From: Litoditis marina
Taxonomy: Eukaryota > Nematoda > Chromadorea > Rhabditida > Rhabditidae
Assembly: GCA_964036275.1 (NCBI GenBank)
Contig: OZ038435.1
Span: 17,169,712-17,233,711 of the forward strand
DNA length: 64,000 nucleotides
Direction of reading: 5' to 3'
Shown here: piece after piece, positions 10,430 through 24,000 of the stretch
Layout: every line of letters starts with the position of its first letter
How positions within the stretch are numbered: the first letter of the stretch is position 1
Made by a program: the position numbers and the translations under genes
Notes under the pieces: model-generated
What the model was told of the DNA's origin: nothing
Seen by the model: the letters and a program-made list of their open reading frames with translations, nothing else
The model's database searches: none

Positions 10430-12876
10430 TTAGAACCAGAATTGATATTTTATTTGTGAAGATTTGAGCTTTTAACGCAACCTAGCCTATATAACGGTCG
10501 TCAAATCTCTCACCTCCTAGGTCCTAGGTGGCTTTTATGTTTCCAAACAGATGTTCGCTGTCTGTGTTGAACGTTGTGTATTTGAAAATATCTTATCTTT
10601 GTGCGAAAAAATGGGGCAGGAACGGATGTACAAAAAAAGCTGGCGGAAGGTGCCTGTTGTTCGATGTATTTCGAAAGGGATTTCTATCTTAGTCGAGAGA
10701 AAAATCAGCGTACACGATACACCGAACGAGAAGGATAAGCAGTTTTTGTCACCCAGTGGTCGTGTTTTGTAGGCTCAAAGCCCAAGTATGCTTAGCAAAC
10801 TGTATCTATTGCCAAAAAAAAGTTGAACAGTCCTTTCGAATTCGAAGTTTTTAAGTGTCAATTCAAAATGGCTGATTTCGGCCACAAACATTATGTGACA
10901 AGAACAACTTCAGTGTTTTTCTTAGATCGCATGGACCCAGTGACCGCTTACATGAATGTAAAACAAATATAATGCTATTTCTTGGAAAAGCTATAAAAAA
11001 TGTTGTGCTACCGCGATATACTGGGGTATATTCGCATTGGGACGCAAGGCCATTTATGCATTTATCTTCGAACAAATCTTTGAATGATATGGGAAAACAC
11101 TGAAAGCATAATGTACTAGCGAGAAACAAAACATGAACTTCGTTTTTTGCACTTTTTTAGTTTCTCAAAGACTACAAAGAAGAATTGGACAGTACCAAAA
11201 ACGATTAGAGCATGGTGATCCATGAGGTTGCAGGCAAGCTTAGACAATCTGCGTCAATCTCTCTTGCATACTCTCTTGTCGAAGACGCTACAAAAGTGAC
11301 CGGGCAATTGGCTGCGACTTGTAAGACCGCAAGAAGGTGACCATGGCACTTTTCTACTGATGCTAAGTAAACAGTTTTACACTACTTATTCAATCCTTAT
11401 AACGCAATGATTTCATTTCCACACGCTTTTTGAAAGGGAACAGAGTCATCCTTTGTAACGTCAGGTTACTGTATATTAGTGTTATTACTCTCACATGGAT
11501 TCGTGTAATACAAAGGCCATCTCTCTCATGATAATGTCTGAGCGTTGAACTAGTTTATCGGCAACTTTCGTCTCAAATGTGAAACAATGAAGCCAGGATG
11601 TCACCAGTTAAAACTTCATTAGCGATGAGTCATACTTTCTCCAATATAGGCAGGTAATTCCTGTTTTCGCCTGTAATAACAAGTATTGCATCAATATGTC
11701 GGTATCCCTGGTATTCCACCTAGAAATTCTGGTGAACCTGAGAAGTGAGAAAGGGAGTTACTGGAGCCTTTCGTGGCGTACATCTCCTCGAACTTATTAT
11801 TTTTCTAAGCTTACTCGGCCGTGTATTCCAGGAAGATGCAGACACAGTTGTGGAACAAACAGCCCGGAAAATGTTCGTTTTCTATTCAATTAAGTTCTAA
11901 AACTCTGGATATTGGTATAAAGCCTGTCCCTACACAAAGATACTGCTTTTTTCCACATCAAATGAGAAACGGGTCAGAGGAAAAACGCTCGTGCGTGACT
12001 TTTCGATGTACCGAGACAGGAATGATCTTTGTCTTCGTTGAGAGAAATATCCCGCAACATCGAGCGATACAGTCGACAAACAAAAAACACACTGAAAAGT
12101 AGTACGACGATTTTTATGAAGGAAAACAATTGAGAGCATGACAAATGTTGCCAAAACGTGAGAGATCTCTTCCAATCTTCTCTCCTGTCTCTTCCAATCT
12201 TCTCTTCGAAAAAAAACCATAAACGGACTAATGAAAGATGCACACCCTCACTGCAACAAGTGCTCTTCAAAAAATCGAGATCGATGCATGCAAAACAAAT
12301 ATGAAAAAACACTCATTCACAATTTTTCAGTTAAAAGAGCAGCGCACCAAACAGCAATCGAAAAATTTGATAGCAAGTCATGTTTGAGCAGTTTTCTTAT
12401 AAACTTGGTTACTGCTTGTTATGAAAGCGTCATTTCAACGATGGGTATAATGCAACAGTTGAATGTGATCAAATACGTTGACAGCGGGTTCCTTTTTGCA
12501 CTCTGTTTCCTTTTCTCTTTCGGTGTTCGTTCGCAGAAGGCGTTTTATCATTCTATTGAGATCACCAGAATACACTTTCGACTTACTGTAACAATCAGAT
12601 AGAATCAATCAAGGTAATGATAAAGATACTTGTCGACAGAGCATGAAAGAATGATTTATAGCTTTCAGATTATAAGTTGCTGGCTACAAAAAATCATCGA
12701 CTGTCATAGACCGAGAGAACGATTGTTTGGCGAATACGAGGTAGATAATAAAAAAACATATTTGAAAGATATTTTGTACAAGTGGTTAGAAGATTGTGCC
12801 ATTTGTTCACTCTCAAGCTAAGTTTCTGATAAACTTCAGCTGTCTGAAATATTGCTCCTTGATAACCCCACGATAG
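10430..12876. other. Intergenic, no gene recognised
   Basis: About 2.4 kb without a convincing exon. A degenerate M1 repeat is at about 11205-11330 (AATCTGCGTCAATCTCTCTTG, then CAATTGGCTG). Longer open frames here lack splice-consistent neighbours and family resemblance. Confidence 0.5.
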
Positions 12877-13113
12877 TATAGTCTGTTCCACGCACTTATA
12901 ACCCCCTACAGTAATCTTCGCGAACTTCTAGATCATACGTTTCGTAGTTTGAATTGTTTGGAATGACTTCAATTTCCGCTATTGTGTTTTCTATCTATGC
13001 TACTGCAATCTATGGAAGTTTGAAACCAAAATAATGATTTATTCATAAGAAAAAGCCTTCTAAATATGTGACGGATTACTGTAGAAGGTCATCGATTGGT
13101 GAAACGAACTATA
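12877..13113. mobile_element. M3 MITE, full length
   Basis: A 237-base element bounded by TATAGTCTGTTCCAC and GAAACGAACTATA, with inner CTACAGTAAT / ATTACTGTAGAAGG blocks. The same architecture at about 236 bases occurs at 39225-39460 and 63475-63710. Ends in TA suggest a TA target site. Confidence 0.85.
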
Positions 13114-13632
13114 ACACTGTGGTTGTTAATGAAGTTCAAATGCCTTTTTTTTCGGAAAAACCTAGTTTGATAAAATGAAACCGGGTTTTTTTGTTGTATC
13201 TTACTCGGAATCGCTCATTCTTTTCCGAATCAAGACAACTTCGGAGAGTTTTTAGACCCTCAATTCCGAAAAAAAAAACACGTAATGAAAACTCCCTGCT
13301 CATAGTGTAGGAGTCTCAATGGGGATGAAAAAGACTATAACCGGCCCCATAGTTCTTGTGACCTCTAAAACGCCACGCCTCCTAAACATTATGACCTACA
13401 ACAATTCAGCTCATTTGAAAACTCTCGAGAGTGTGTCCTTTTATAATTTGTCGGTGTGTTTAAACCACTTTATTACCTAGCTTATGAATTAGTTTGGCTG
13501 AGAATTTCGGACAGCTGGTATGTTCAAACCCAGTAGGAAAGTAGTAAATATCATTTAGAGGTGTGATCAGAGTGTCGATACTCTAAAATTTTTACTAGAA
13601 GTTCACGTACGCAAACAATCTATTTCAGGATT

Positions 13633-16258
13633 ATGTCTTGTTTGTTGTGTATCGCACTAGTGGCCGTCGCTAACGCGTGTATTCCAACCGTTCCAGGCGA
13701 CTGTAAGTAACTCATGAGTTTCTTTTTATTTCCTTTCGACCTGTTCTCAAATGAATAGAAGTACGTTCGTGGTGAACATTAAAACAACTAGGAATATTTA
13801 GATCACTGTTGTGCGCGATCACTCATTGGCGCCAATTTTCCACGACTTGCCAGCTAAAAGCAAGAGCATTGAGGTTGCTGACGTCGCAGACATCCGCGTC
13901 TCTGCCACCTGCACACTCTCTTATCGAGGCCACTACAAAAGTGGCTGGCCAATTGGCTGGGAGTTGTCGGAACGCCTCGTGTGAGACTCGAACCGGTCCG
14001 AAAGCTTGGGAAGGCGAACGTCAACCACTATATCAACTGAGATTATAGCAAGGGTGTGCACGAATTGTAATGATGTCCTCTTACACAGCACAAAGTGAGA
14101 TCTACAGTGAGCCCCCGCATATCAAATCAAATCAAATATTTATTACACAGTGTGTAATAACGGAACGAAAGTGTGAAACGTGAAAGATTGCCAAAAAGGA
14201 GAATGGTGAAAATAATTAATGAAAAGAGTTGATAAACATAGAAGAAAAAGATAATAATACTGTATGAACTCAGTACTAAAGCGATTGTTCTGACAGAGCT
14301 ACCGTATCAGTACCATATGAAACTGCGCTAAGCGAGAGACGCAGGCTGGAGTGCAAGATACGTGTTCATGAAAACGGCCTGATTATGGGGCAGTGGCTAG
14401 TCTTTCGATTGCCTTTCGCTCCGGCGGAATCTCTTCGCAAATAATAATGGAATGATGTTCATCGCATAGTCGCACATCGCATCGAACAAACACAATTGTT
14501 AGTAATAGAGAAGATCACTTGTCATTACAGGAAAAATGTTTTTTCTCTGAGTAAAGCGCCAAGCAGTTCTAGAAATAAATCTCAACCAATTTTAGAAGTG
14601 ACATTCAACTTTCCAATTGGTTATCTTACGCTCATATTCTTTATTTACAGTTGATGACGTCGAGCCAGTTCGTGAGTCTATGTCTTTATTATGATTCGAA
14701 ATCGAGTGCTCTTATAGATAGTATATTTAGTTGCTTTTCTGACAGTCCTACAGTAAGTGGTTTGAGTTATGCTTGAGAGTTTGATAAGGGATTATCGTCT
14801 TCGCTGAAAGTGTTTTTGAAACAACGTTTTTTCAAGGAGACTAAAACCAGTTTGGGAAATAAATGAAAAATGAGCTTCAATGAAACATGCAAAAAGCGTA
14901 GAGAGCGAATCCCTTGGATCGAACACGAAAACGTGCTTGAAACTAAAGTAAAACATGCATGGAAGGAGAATTCAGAGTTAGAAGAGTGCGATCATCGCGC
15001 AATACGCTACGTGTATGATATATGAAATATAGAAGCTTTTGGAAAACAAAGTTTGATTCGCGCTCGTCCCGTAGCAAAAAAAAATGAAAGCAGACGTCTA
15101 TGAGAAGTGTAATTGTCCTAAATTATGCAATTTGTCTTTCGAATTCAATTGTTTGTCGATTCAAACGGGCCCGTTGTCCTAAAGCATGCTCGAAAAACAT
15201 AAACGAAACATCGCTTTCCAGCTTATTGTGAAGAAGGGTGGGCACTGTTCTCGACATTTTGTTACAAGGTAATTCTGATCGGGTTTTATTCCGTTTTACT
15301 TGTCTGCTGAACACCGCGCAAGCGTTTTTCAACATATCTTCGAGGTTTGCTTCTGTTCTACACACCAACATCAAAACGTACCATCAAGTTTTCAATCGTT
15401 AGCACTGTTGAATTGGATGTAATAGTATTTGCGCGTAACAAGGAAAATATACCCTTTCCCAAGAGAGATGTAATAGGCGGTCATGGAATACAAGAAGATG
15501 AATTCGGCGTGTTTGAAAGTATAACAATCTTATAACTTCACAGTAAAAACCAATCAGCATGATAAAGGATGGAACAGTATCAACTTCCCCCTGAAAAATA
15601 CCAATGCTTTTTTCTTTTCTTATATTTTTCAAATGTGTCGGGAATGTATTTTTTTTTAGATTTTCCCGGACGGAGAAAATTTCGATGTTTCACAGGCTCA
15701 GTGTGTCAGTGAAGGAGCGCAACTCGCTTCCGTTCACAGTGCAGAGGAACAGGCTTTCATAGAAGGTACGAACAAAGAACACTTAGGAAAATTGAACTCA
15801 CGAGTTCAATTCCAAATTAGTCCAAACTTCCGTCCGGATCCTAGTAAAGTTCCAATGAATCGCGAATAAATCTATTCTATAAGGATGGAGTCCTTTTTGG
15901 GGAAAAATCTCCGTATTTACAGTCCTAACATTTAGAGCACGAATTCCAGTACAACACAGAATTGCGAAATTATTCTGACCGACACAAGGCACAGTGTTAA
16001 TTTCCGAACCTTCTTGAAACCTGAAATACGAAATCGATGACAGGTCAAGTCGATGAATGGTATTCATTGACTCACACATTAAAGATGTTTGTTACAGCAT
16101 TGGCTGCGTGTGGCAGCACTTATCTTCGAATCGGCGTTGTTTCAACCGTATCAGGGGTTTGGATAAATACGGATGGGACTCCATTCGACTACTCTTATTT
16201 TGATGGAGACGAGGTTGACGATATAGGATTCGCTGAAGTCAGTTCTAGACTTTTCTAA
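13633..16258 (+). CDS. Secreted C-type lectin, 3' end not found
   Basis: Exons are 13633-13702, 14651-14671, 15222-15268, 15660-15765 and 16098 to about 16250. The ATG follows a TATTTCAG acceptor by 4 bases, suggesting trans-splicing. Residues 1-15 form a signal peptide (MSCLLCIALVAVANA), followed by a short Pro/Asp linker. The C-type lectin fold begins YCEEGWALFSTFCYK and continues with a CVSEGAQLASVHSAEEQ-type loop 1 and VWINTDGTPFDYSYFDGDE. All junctions are in phase. The last exon can end at a GTCAGT donor after GFAE or run into a stop 9 residues further. The closing W..D..C...C part of the domain is not visible in 16260-19070, so the gene is either truncated or its last exon was missed. 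Nematode clec proteins of this kind are often immune effectors; the ligand cannot be inferred. Confidence 0.82.
13815..13970. mobile_element. M1 MITE copy (in lectin intron)
   Basis: A palindromic element with GGCGCCAATTTTC at one end and GGCCAATTGGCTGGGAGTTG at the other, around AGACATCCGCGTCTCTGCC. Diverged relative to 34101-34270. Confidence 0.75.
14113..14165 (-). mobile_element. Possible non-LTR retrotransposon 3' tail
   Basis: On the minus strand the sequence ends ...GTAATAAATATTTGATTTGATTTGAT, a short tandem tail after an A/T-rich 3' end, as in RTE/CR1-like elements. A related GTGTAATAAATATTTATT occurs at about 20130. No reverse transcriptase remains. Confidence 0.35.
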
Positions 16259-16819
16259 CAAGACCAATAAACAGAAACGCTTATTATTCAAACGCATTTT
16301 CGCTATGAACAGATTACCATAACAAAATTTTTTTTTCGTGTACTCGTTTCGTCAAGGGCAATGGAAAGCGAACATATATTGTTTTTGTAGTTTTACACAC
16401 ACTATTATTGGCGAGTCTCGATTGAAAAACAACGCTGTCGAACTGCGAACCAAGCAAGATAGGACAATAATATTGAGAACGAATATAATTTAGGTTTCTC
16501 TCATGGCAGATAGAGAAAACGTGCAAGCCTCATTTTGGATGATCCAAGAATGGGCCGTATGTACAGTTTTAAACAAATTCAACAAAATCAAAAGTTTTGG
16601 GCCTTTACAGAAAACTAGCTAACGGAAAAAAACGTAATAGCTGTACGTAAAACACCTGAATATTCTAACAATAAAAACATACGAAAAACTACGATTAATT
16701 TCTAAAATTTAAAAAGCAGGTAATCAAGAAAACCATGTTAAAAATAAGAAAAAAACTGAAACAAAGATTCAGAAATACACAACTATTAAGAAACATTAGA
16801 ATAGCTATAGCAATGACCG

Positions 16820-16979
16820 CACACCAGTGAACTCATCCTAATAGTCCGGAATAGTCGAAAAACAGACTACTTTCTAGCCGTAAAGAAGAAAATCGGCTAC
16901 TTTTGAAGAGAATCTCAAATTTTCACGTTCCTACATCTGAAAACGGCTTTTTCGCTTAGTTGGAATAAACTGGTGTGTG
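16820..16979. mobile_element. M2 MITE copy
   Basis: Inverted-repeat element bounded by CACACCAGT and ACTGGTGTGTG, with the internal blocks GTCCGGAATAGTCGAAAAAC and GGCTACTTTTGAAG shared with 17101-17261. Confidence 0.75.
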
Positions 16980-17100
16980 ATAATAACTATAACAAAAGTG
17001 TGCACATGCCCACACCTAATAGTTTGAAAACATACAATTCCGGCAGAGAAAGATCTCAAACTATACAGAACAGCATGGAGGGAAAGATCGTAACGTTGAG

Positions 17101-17261
17101 CATACACCAGTAAGGTTTGACTAAGCGACAAAAAGTTATCCGTTTTCAGATGTAAACACGTGCAAATTTAGGATTTTCCATAAAATGTAGACCAATTTTC
17201 ATATTTTCGGCTATAAAAGTAGTCCGTTTTTTGACTATTCGGACAACCTTGCTGGTGTATG
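17101..17261. mobile_element. M2 MITE copy
   Basis: 161 bases bounded by CATACACCAGTAAGG and GACTATTCGGACAACCTTGCTGGTGTATG, with terminal inverted repeats. Other copies: 16820-16979, 25149-25321, 45691-45854; fragments at 56339 and 58565. Confidence 0.85.
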
Positions 17262-18651
17262 ACTTTGAGCTAACCTCGAGATATTCTCGGTTCTCGGTAA
17301 AGGTGGAGGCAATGTGATTGTGAATATGTATATAACTTACTATTTCTTTAGGTTTGTCATTTTTCACTTTACTACAAAAACAACTCATGAATATAAAATT
17401 GACAACAACGAAGTAACTCACTCAAGATGCCGTTACGTGGTGCCAACACACAAAAAAGTCAATCGAAACACTAAAAAGTCCAGCTATTGTTCGTCTCTCG
17501 CATTCAGAGGCTGTCTTAGTCGTCGATCCTCACTCACGCCGTCCCTGAAAATGCGGTATTCACAATTCAGTATAGAAAAAAACTTTATGAGATAACTTTT
17601 ATTCCACTATCCAGTTCAGAGCCTCGCAATCTTAGAAAAAAATTAGTACTTCATGAGTGAAACATACAAATAACAACCTGCCCATCACCAGTAATGTTGT
17701 CTGATTAGACAGAAAAATCGCAAAATGCACTGAATTTCTGCCAATATTGGTGCGCTTGTACTATTCCGATTGCAGAAATATGATATCATTTGGATTTATG
17801 AACGGACGGGTTATTTTTCGTAAAACAGTCGCACATTACTGGTGTATGTGATTGATCGAAATCAGAAAAGGCAGATACGGCTCGGCAAACAAAAAAGTCA
17901 AAGAAGGGGGTCGTTTTGGTCCGCAAGGGGTTGAAATTCGCACGTTTCCAGCGAACAAACAAAACTTGCCTAAGAATATTTTGTTTGTAGGTCATAATTT
18001 TACTTTATTTTTAACTTTCGAGAGGGAGGGGGTTGTAATGGACTCTACGTCAAACCATTTTCTGCCCGCCCCTGATCGAAATACAAGAGTTTCACGGTCG
18101 GTCGCTAGCCTACTGAGAGATTACCAGAAAATGATATTACTTATCAATGTGATATTAACACTTAGTTCGCAAACTAAACAATCAGTCCCTCAGAACAATA
18201 CGCAGCTAAACGGCATAGACTTGGGATTCACTAATATGGCGAATTCACCGGAGAACCATTTTTATGATTCCTAAAACCATATCCACCATTATTTAAAAAA
18301 TGCCGCGGGCTCAGGCCAAAACACAGCGGTAGATAGATACGGCCATTGTGGAGAATTAGAACTAAAATTGAAAATATGAGAATGGTAATAACTCACTTTG
18401 AAAAAATCCGTACTTGAATGAAACATAAAGCGACAACACACGCTGTAGTCCTCTGAAAAGTAGCAATCAACAATATGATAAACCTGAAATGAGAGAAAAC
18501 AAACAAAAACCACAAGAAAAGGCACAAAACTAGGAGAATTCCGACGAATATCTTTTGGTGGACGGCCGGATACCAATAACAGTTAGCGCGCAGCGGTCGC
18601 GTCGCGGCTGGTTCAAATTCTGGAGCGCCGCCAGCTTTTGCTAAAAACGCG
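17262..18651. other. No gene recognised
   Basis: AT-rich DNA after the lectin exons. The missing 3' exon of the lectin was looked for here on the plus strand and not found. Confidence 0.45.
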
Positions 18652-18819
18652 CTCAGACAATTCCCAGCCAATTGGCCAGCCACTTTTTTATTGGCTGAAC
18701 GAGAGTGTGCAGGTCAGAGAGACGCAGACTGTCTTAGACGGTCTGCGCGTCATTGACCTGCATGCTCTCTCGTTTTTGTAGCTGGCCAATTGCAGAAAAT
18801 TGGCGCTAATCGTTCTGAG
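18652..18819. mobile_element. M1 MITE copy, full length
   Basis: 168-base palindrome bounded by CTCAGACAATTCCCAGCC and GGCGCTAATCGTTCTGAG, with complementary GACGCAGACTGTC / GTCTGCGCGTC centres. Same size as 34101-34270 and 60087-60256. Confidence 0.9.
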
Positions 18820-19075
18820 CGAATTTTCGTTTTGTTTTTATATTTTTTTATTCATTTCGCACACCTCGCCGAAGTCGGCACCAAAGTTTTCCTTCAGCGT
18901 CTGCGCTCTCTCAGTCTCTCGCCCTGCACTGGTTTTACAGCGTTCTGGTAAAACTCGGCGGACAAAATACCAACTATATTTTCAAAATAAATATATTTGC
19001 ACATACCAATCATTTATCCATTAATGATACTGTATTTTTGTTTTTGTGTGCAAATTACTTCTCTATTTTTTCCAG

Positions 19076-19168
19076 GTGTCGCTTGAAGCATGAACCCGAG
19101 TTCACCCGCTACCGAACCGGGGGGATATGAGGGTGTCGTCGAGGAAGTGGATGCCAATGGGAAAAAAA
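19076..19168 (+). CDS. Candidate first exon of the RING-DDE-PHD gene
   Basis: A TTTTTTCCAG acceptor is followed after 14 bases by an ATG (19090) opening a GC-rich frame that begins MNPSSPATEPGGYEGVVEEV and ends at GTTGGT after an A7 run. The acceptor without an upstream donor fits trans-splicing. It is the nearest plausible start for the gene at 21033-25575. The A7 run leaves phase 1 where the next exon needs phase 2, so an intermediate exon or an indel must be assumed. It may belong to another gene. Confidence 0.4.
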
Positions 19169-19199
19169 GTTGGTTTCGTGCTAGTTTTTTGAGCTGCAA

Positions 19200-19500
19200 C
19201 TAACATTTTAGCATGATTATTGCACTTACACCCGCTTTACGTGTATCGTTTGTGCTGTTTTGTTACGAACCACATATACTGAATACAGGTAGCTACAGCT
19301 AACATTTCAGCATGATTATCGCATCTCACACCCGCTTTAAGTGTATTGTTTGTGCTGTTTTGTTACGAACCACATATACTGAATACAGGTAGCTACAGCT
19401 AACATTTCAGCATGATTATCGCATCTCACACCCGCTTTAAGTGTATTGTTTGTGCAGTTTTGTTACGACCCACACGTACTGAATACAGTTCCATCTTTGT
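19200..19500. repeat. 100-bp tandem repeat, 3 copies
   Basis: GCATGATTAT occurs at 19211, 19310 and 19410, giving a period of 99-100 bases. The two later units are nearly identical (AGCTACAGCTAACATTTCAG...). A separate fourth copy of the core lies at about 19880-19950. Confidence 0.9.
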
Positions 19501-19879
19501 CGAATAGTTTAGAGCTGCACTCTGCACATTTAGAGAATTCAAAACTAAATATAACATGTCATGCACCTCACTCTGCTTTTACAACATACTTTTTGTGATT
19601 TGATACGGTGCCTGGAACATGACCAATATGATATATGGTTGGCTGAAATGCATCCACGCATGTCATGTGACTTGTGACTAGGTAAAAGTTGAGGGCGCGA
19701 ACTTGAAGTATGTTCTTATTTCACACACCTTCACTCAACTAGCATCATTTTCTCAGATCACGTCTAAAATCTTTATTTTCTTTCCATTACAACAATTTAT
19801 TTTAATATAACACGGTTATTACTAATAATGTCCTTGTGATCAACAAAAGGTTGGTATCGTGCTAGTCTTCCCAGCTGCA

Positions 19880-19950
19880 ACTAACGTTTTGGCATGATTA
19901 TCGCATCTCACACCCGCTTTACGTGTATCGTTAGTGCAGTTTTGTTACGC
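19880..19950. repeat. Dispersed copy of the 100-bp repeat
   Basis: Carries GCATGATTATCGCATCTCAC and the GTGTATCGTT...GTTACG end of the unit at 19200-19500. Otherwise nothing was recognised in 19500-21032. Confidence 0.75.
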
Positions 19951-21032
19951 ACTTGTTCTGGAAAATACTTTAAAAACGACAAGAATGTCTTCACAATTGA
20001 AATATTTGACAATATGGTAAACCGTTCAAACGAATAATGATAAAACTTCATTGCAGATCGCAGATGTGTATGATCGGATGACAGGATTCCAGTTGAAGCC
20101 ACGCGAGGATTATTTTCTGTCACATAAGTCTTGTGTAATAAATATTTATTAAACCATGTTATCTGTACATAATGTTGAATGAGGAAAGTATTGGCAGCAT
20201 TATGAATAATTTGTTACAACAAAATGAGTGTGTGTGAGGTCAAACTGGCCAACGAAATGGAAAAGAATTTCTAAACTACAATAAAGTGTTATCTATGTTT
20301 CTCATTATTCACACGACTAACAAAACGAAATACTATTCTGAGATCATATCAAACTACAATCAAGAACTACACAAACAGAGAATGTATAATATGAAGTGTT
20401 TTGTTTTGTAAAAAAAAGTGCCTCGCAGTATATAATTCGTGTTTTGCGCTTTACGAAACTGTGGACACGTATGTAGTGCAAGCTGATCTTTCGTTACAGA
20501 ACAAGTAATATGCAGACAGCTGTCACTGTCCGTATTCCTGCTTTAAGTTGCAGAAAACTATCAATCACCGAGAAACATGTGAAAAAAGGCCAATTTCCAG
20601 TCTGATAGCGTTTTTGGTAACCTATTTGGTTAAAGTTATCTAGGATTGTTGAAAGAGTTCGGCTGAAGCGTATATTATGAAAGACATTGGCACATGACAC
20701 TAGCTAGGGAACGAGAAGCTAGGAAACGAGTATCATAGACTATACATTTTGCAGAGAGTTCGAGAAAGATCAGGATACCTGTTATTCCTAGACTGACACG
20801 GACTGATGGCAAAGCAGATAAGTACCACAAGCGTCAGAACAGCTACGCTCAGAAAAAAAGGTAACTGGAGTCAACTTAAAAGACTTATGATGACAAACTA
20901 CTGTGTTCCCGTTTTCCGACAACAGTAATTTAAGTCTAAAAGTAAACTAACTCTGTGTAATGTTGGTATTTCTATTCAAATATCTGCCCAAGTGCGCAAG
21001 AAAAACAAAATAAACAGATTTTCCAATTTCAG

Positions 21033-24000
21033 ACCAAAAAGAAGGCCAGGTATAGGTGGTAGAGGAAACAAGAAAGCTAGAAATGAAACGAACAATTACG
21101 ACGAGCATGAAGTCGGTGGTGCGGACGATGACTATGAAGATGATGAAGACAACATTGAGCCGGGTGTAGAAGATGTGGAGGGGAATCTGAATGAAAGTTA
21201 TGGAAACATGTCGCTTCATGAACCGATGAATGAACCTATTCCTGAAGAAATAATAGAAGGTTAAGATTGAATTATTGTAATAAAATGTTCCGGATTACAT
21301 AGGATGCTTTTGGTTATCAAAGTATACCATGTCACAACCAGAAACTCAAATGGAATAGCAAATTTATCGATTGGAGATGCCAAAGTGTTGTTTTACAGAC
21401 TGCAACAACAGCCCTCGATTTAGACTTCATTTCAAAACCTAACTTGGTTGATTGATTGTTGTAACTCACTGACTAGAGAATCAGCAGCAGTCATCTTCTT
21501 CATTTCAGAAGTAGCAGAAGACGAGCGGCGCGTAGAGACTGAGCAAGTCCCAGTTCACCCGAGTTTTCGCATTTCTGACGACGAATCTGAAACAAGTGAC
21601 ATAGATGAAGGTAGAGGTTTATCGGAATTTCACGTAGTATCACTATCACTAGCCCAAGTTATGAGATAAACTGAGCAAAACGGTAAAAAATCATATGTTC
21701 AGATTTACTGGAACTTCTTGATGAGACTGGCGATGAACAAGACGATGAAGATATGGACGACCACGGAGATAATACGGCCCAATGCAGTTTTTGTATAAAC
21801 GATGCAGTAATGCAACGACGTTGCCGCCACTTCACGTGCGTCGAATGCGATCGACATTCCAATATAGTGAGAGATGTCTGCTGGATGTGCGAACGTGACC
21901 CTGAGCCCATAAGCAGGCAACTTGTTGGGGCAAGTTTTAGAAAGTAAACAAGTATCAGAACTCAGAACGAATAGGTTACAAAATGAGCCAGAGTTTGAAA
22001 TTGACAAACTTTGTGTAATTTTGAACGTTCTCCAAAATTGAATTTGAAGGAAAGCACATAGAAAGTCAAATAATTCTTGATACCAGCTGATAGTTAGATT
22101 TTCACTTCCCAGTAATAAGAATGTGAAGGTGTGATAATGAACATGATCAAACTACGTTTTTTTTGCAGAAATCAGTTGAGACCATATCTCCCGACGTGCG
22201 TGTCTTTCGAGATGAAAAGAACAAGCAGTTCTACAAGCACGCGGAGCTACCGATCTACCCCCAACCGCCCCCCTTGAGTGCTGCTAGTTATCGCACAATA
22301 GGGTCAGTTTGAGAAAACGAAAACATGAACTTTTTAATTTTTTTAGAGAGATGATTACTTAATGATTACTTATACCTTTACGTTGCAGGCGAAGAGCCGA
22401 CTTCGTGCGGAACCTACTATATGCGATGACCCGAAAAAGGAGGATGACCCGAATATGAGAACCCAATCTGTCGCGAAGCTAGTTGGTCGACTGGTCAAGG
22501 ATGACCAATCATTGAGAGACATAGTTATACCACAGTTGAGAACCAAGAAAGCACTCATACCAATAGGTTCGTTACTATACCGTAGTTTTTGATATATAAT
22601 AGCAGACAGTATAGTTTCGATTCGTAAAAACCGTCCCATATATTTAATACTCATCGGAATTTGCTACAAACTCACGCAGGCATCCTTTTTTCGCAGAGTT
22701 GAAGTACAAAGCTGGGCGATCCTCTTATAGCCAAAGACCCCCGCCGAAATCAGCACCGCCCTGGAAATAAGGAATAAGAAATAAATAATAACGAATAGTG
22801 GTGATAATTATTATGCTTTAGATGAAGAGGTGGCGCTGTTGGCTTCTGTAACTTCGTCTCAGAACGCAGCAGAGAAACTGAAAGCAGAAGTGGACAGAGT
22901 AGCTGGGATAAACGTTTTCAATTCTCGTCGGGAATATAGAAAGAAGTTCAAGAGCTACAACCTCAATACGAAGTATGGACAACGATATGCGAAAATTGAA
23001 AAAGGAGGTGAGTCTTAGTTCCCGAGTCTCAAGTCCAAATCACTTACGATCAGAAATGAAGCAAGCATGCGTTTGAAATTAACTTCGAGGTATCCAACTT
23101 CAAATAAGCTGCACATTCATGAATATTTTTTTTCAGAAAGCATCGAGAAAGTACCAGTCGCGGTTGTCGAGAATATACAAGAAGCCTTAGACAACTACGC
23201 TACGACTCTTCAGAAGCATATTATTCTGGATGCGAGATTCGACTCTAAAGTATGGCTCAGAATAGGCTTGGACAAAGGAGGAACAGCCACGAAATTGTCC
23301 CTCTCAATAGCCAACATTGAGGCCTGTCAATCAAGAAATTCGCATGTGGTGGTTGGCGCCTACTTCGGACCGGACTCTCACGCCTACCTCTCAAGTGCGC
23401 TGGGAGATGTCTTTGACGTTATTGGGAAAATAACACACATTCGGCTAGGAAATGAGTCTGTCGAAGTGGTGAAATTCATCATCGGGGACAATAAGAGTCT
23501 TAGCGCTATGCGAGGGCATGCCGGACAGTCTTGTTCTCACCCCTGCACTATCTGTACTATACCGTTAATGGGGCTCCGACAATGGCAAGGCGAAAGCTGG
23601 GATTCTTTCTCGTTACGAAGCCCGACAAACGACAACAACCAGCGCTTGGGAATGCGTCAACCCCCCCTCGCATCAACACCAGCACTTCAAGTAGTCCCCT
23701 GTCTTGTACACAACATTCTGGGACCCACCGCAAAGGTGGCATCGATTGCCTACGAAGACGCAGCTTACCTCGACCACGTTATTGCCAAAGGAGATCGCAT
23801 TGTTCGTGCCCACATGCCTTCTTGGACAAAGAGAGCGAAAGACGAACTGAAATTGAACGAAAGTCTCTTGACAAAGAACGCGCTCGAAAAGGCAGAAGAT
23901 ATCTCCAAACGGTTCTTGCAGAAGCTCGTGGGAACAGGAGGTGAATTTGCAACTCTGAGTAGTGGCTAATAGAACTTTGAGAAAACTGATATATTATTTT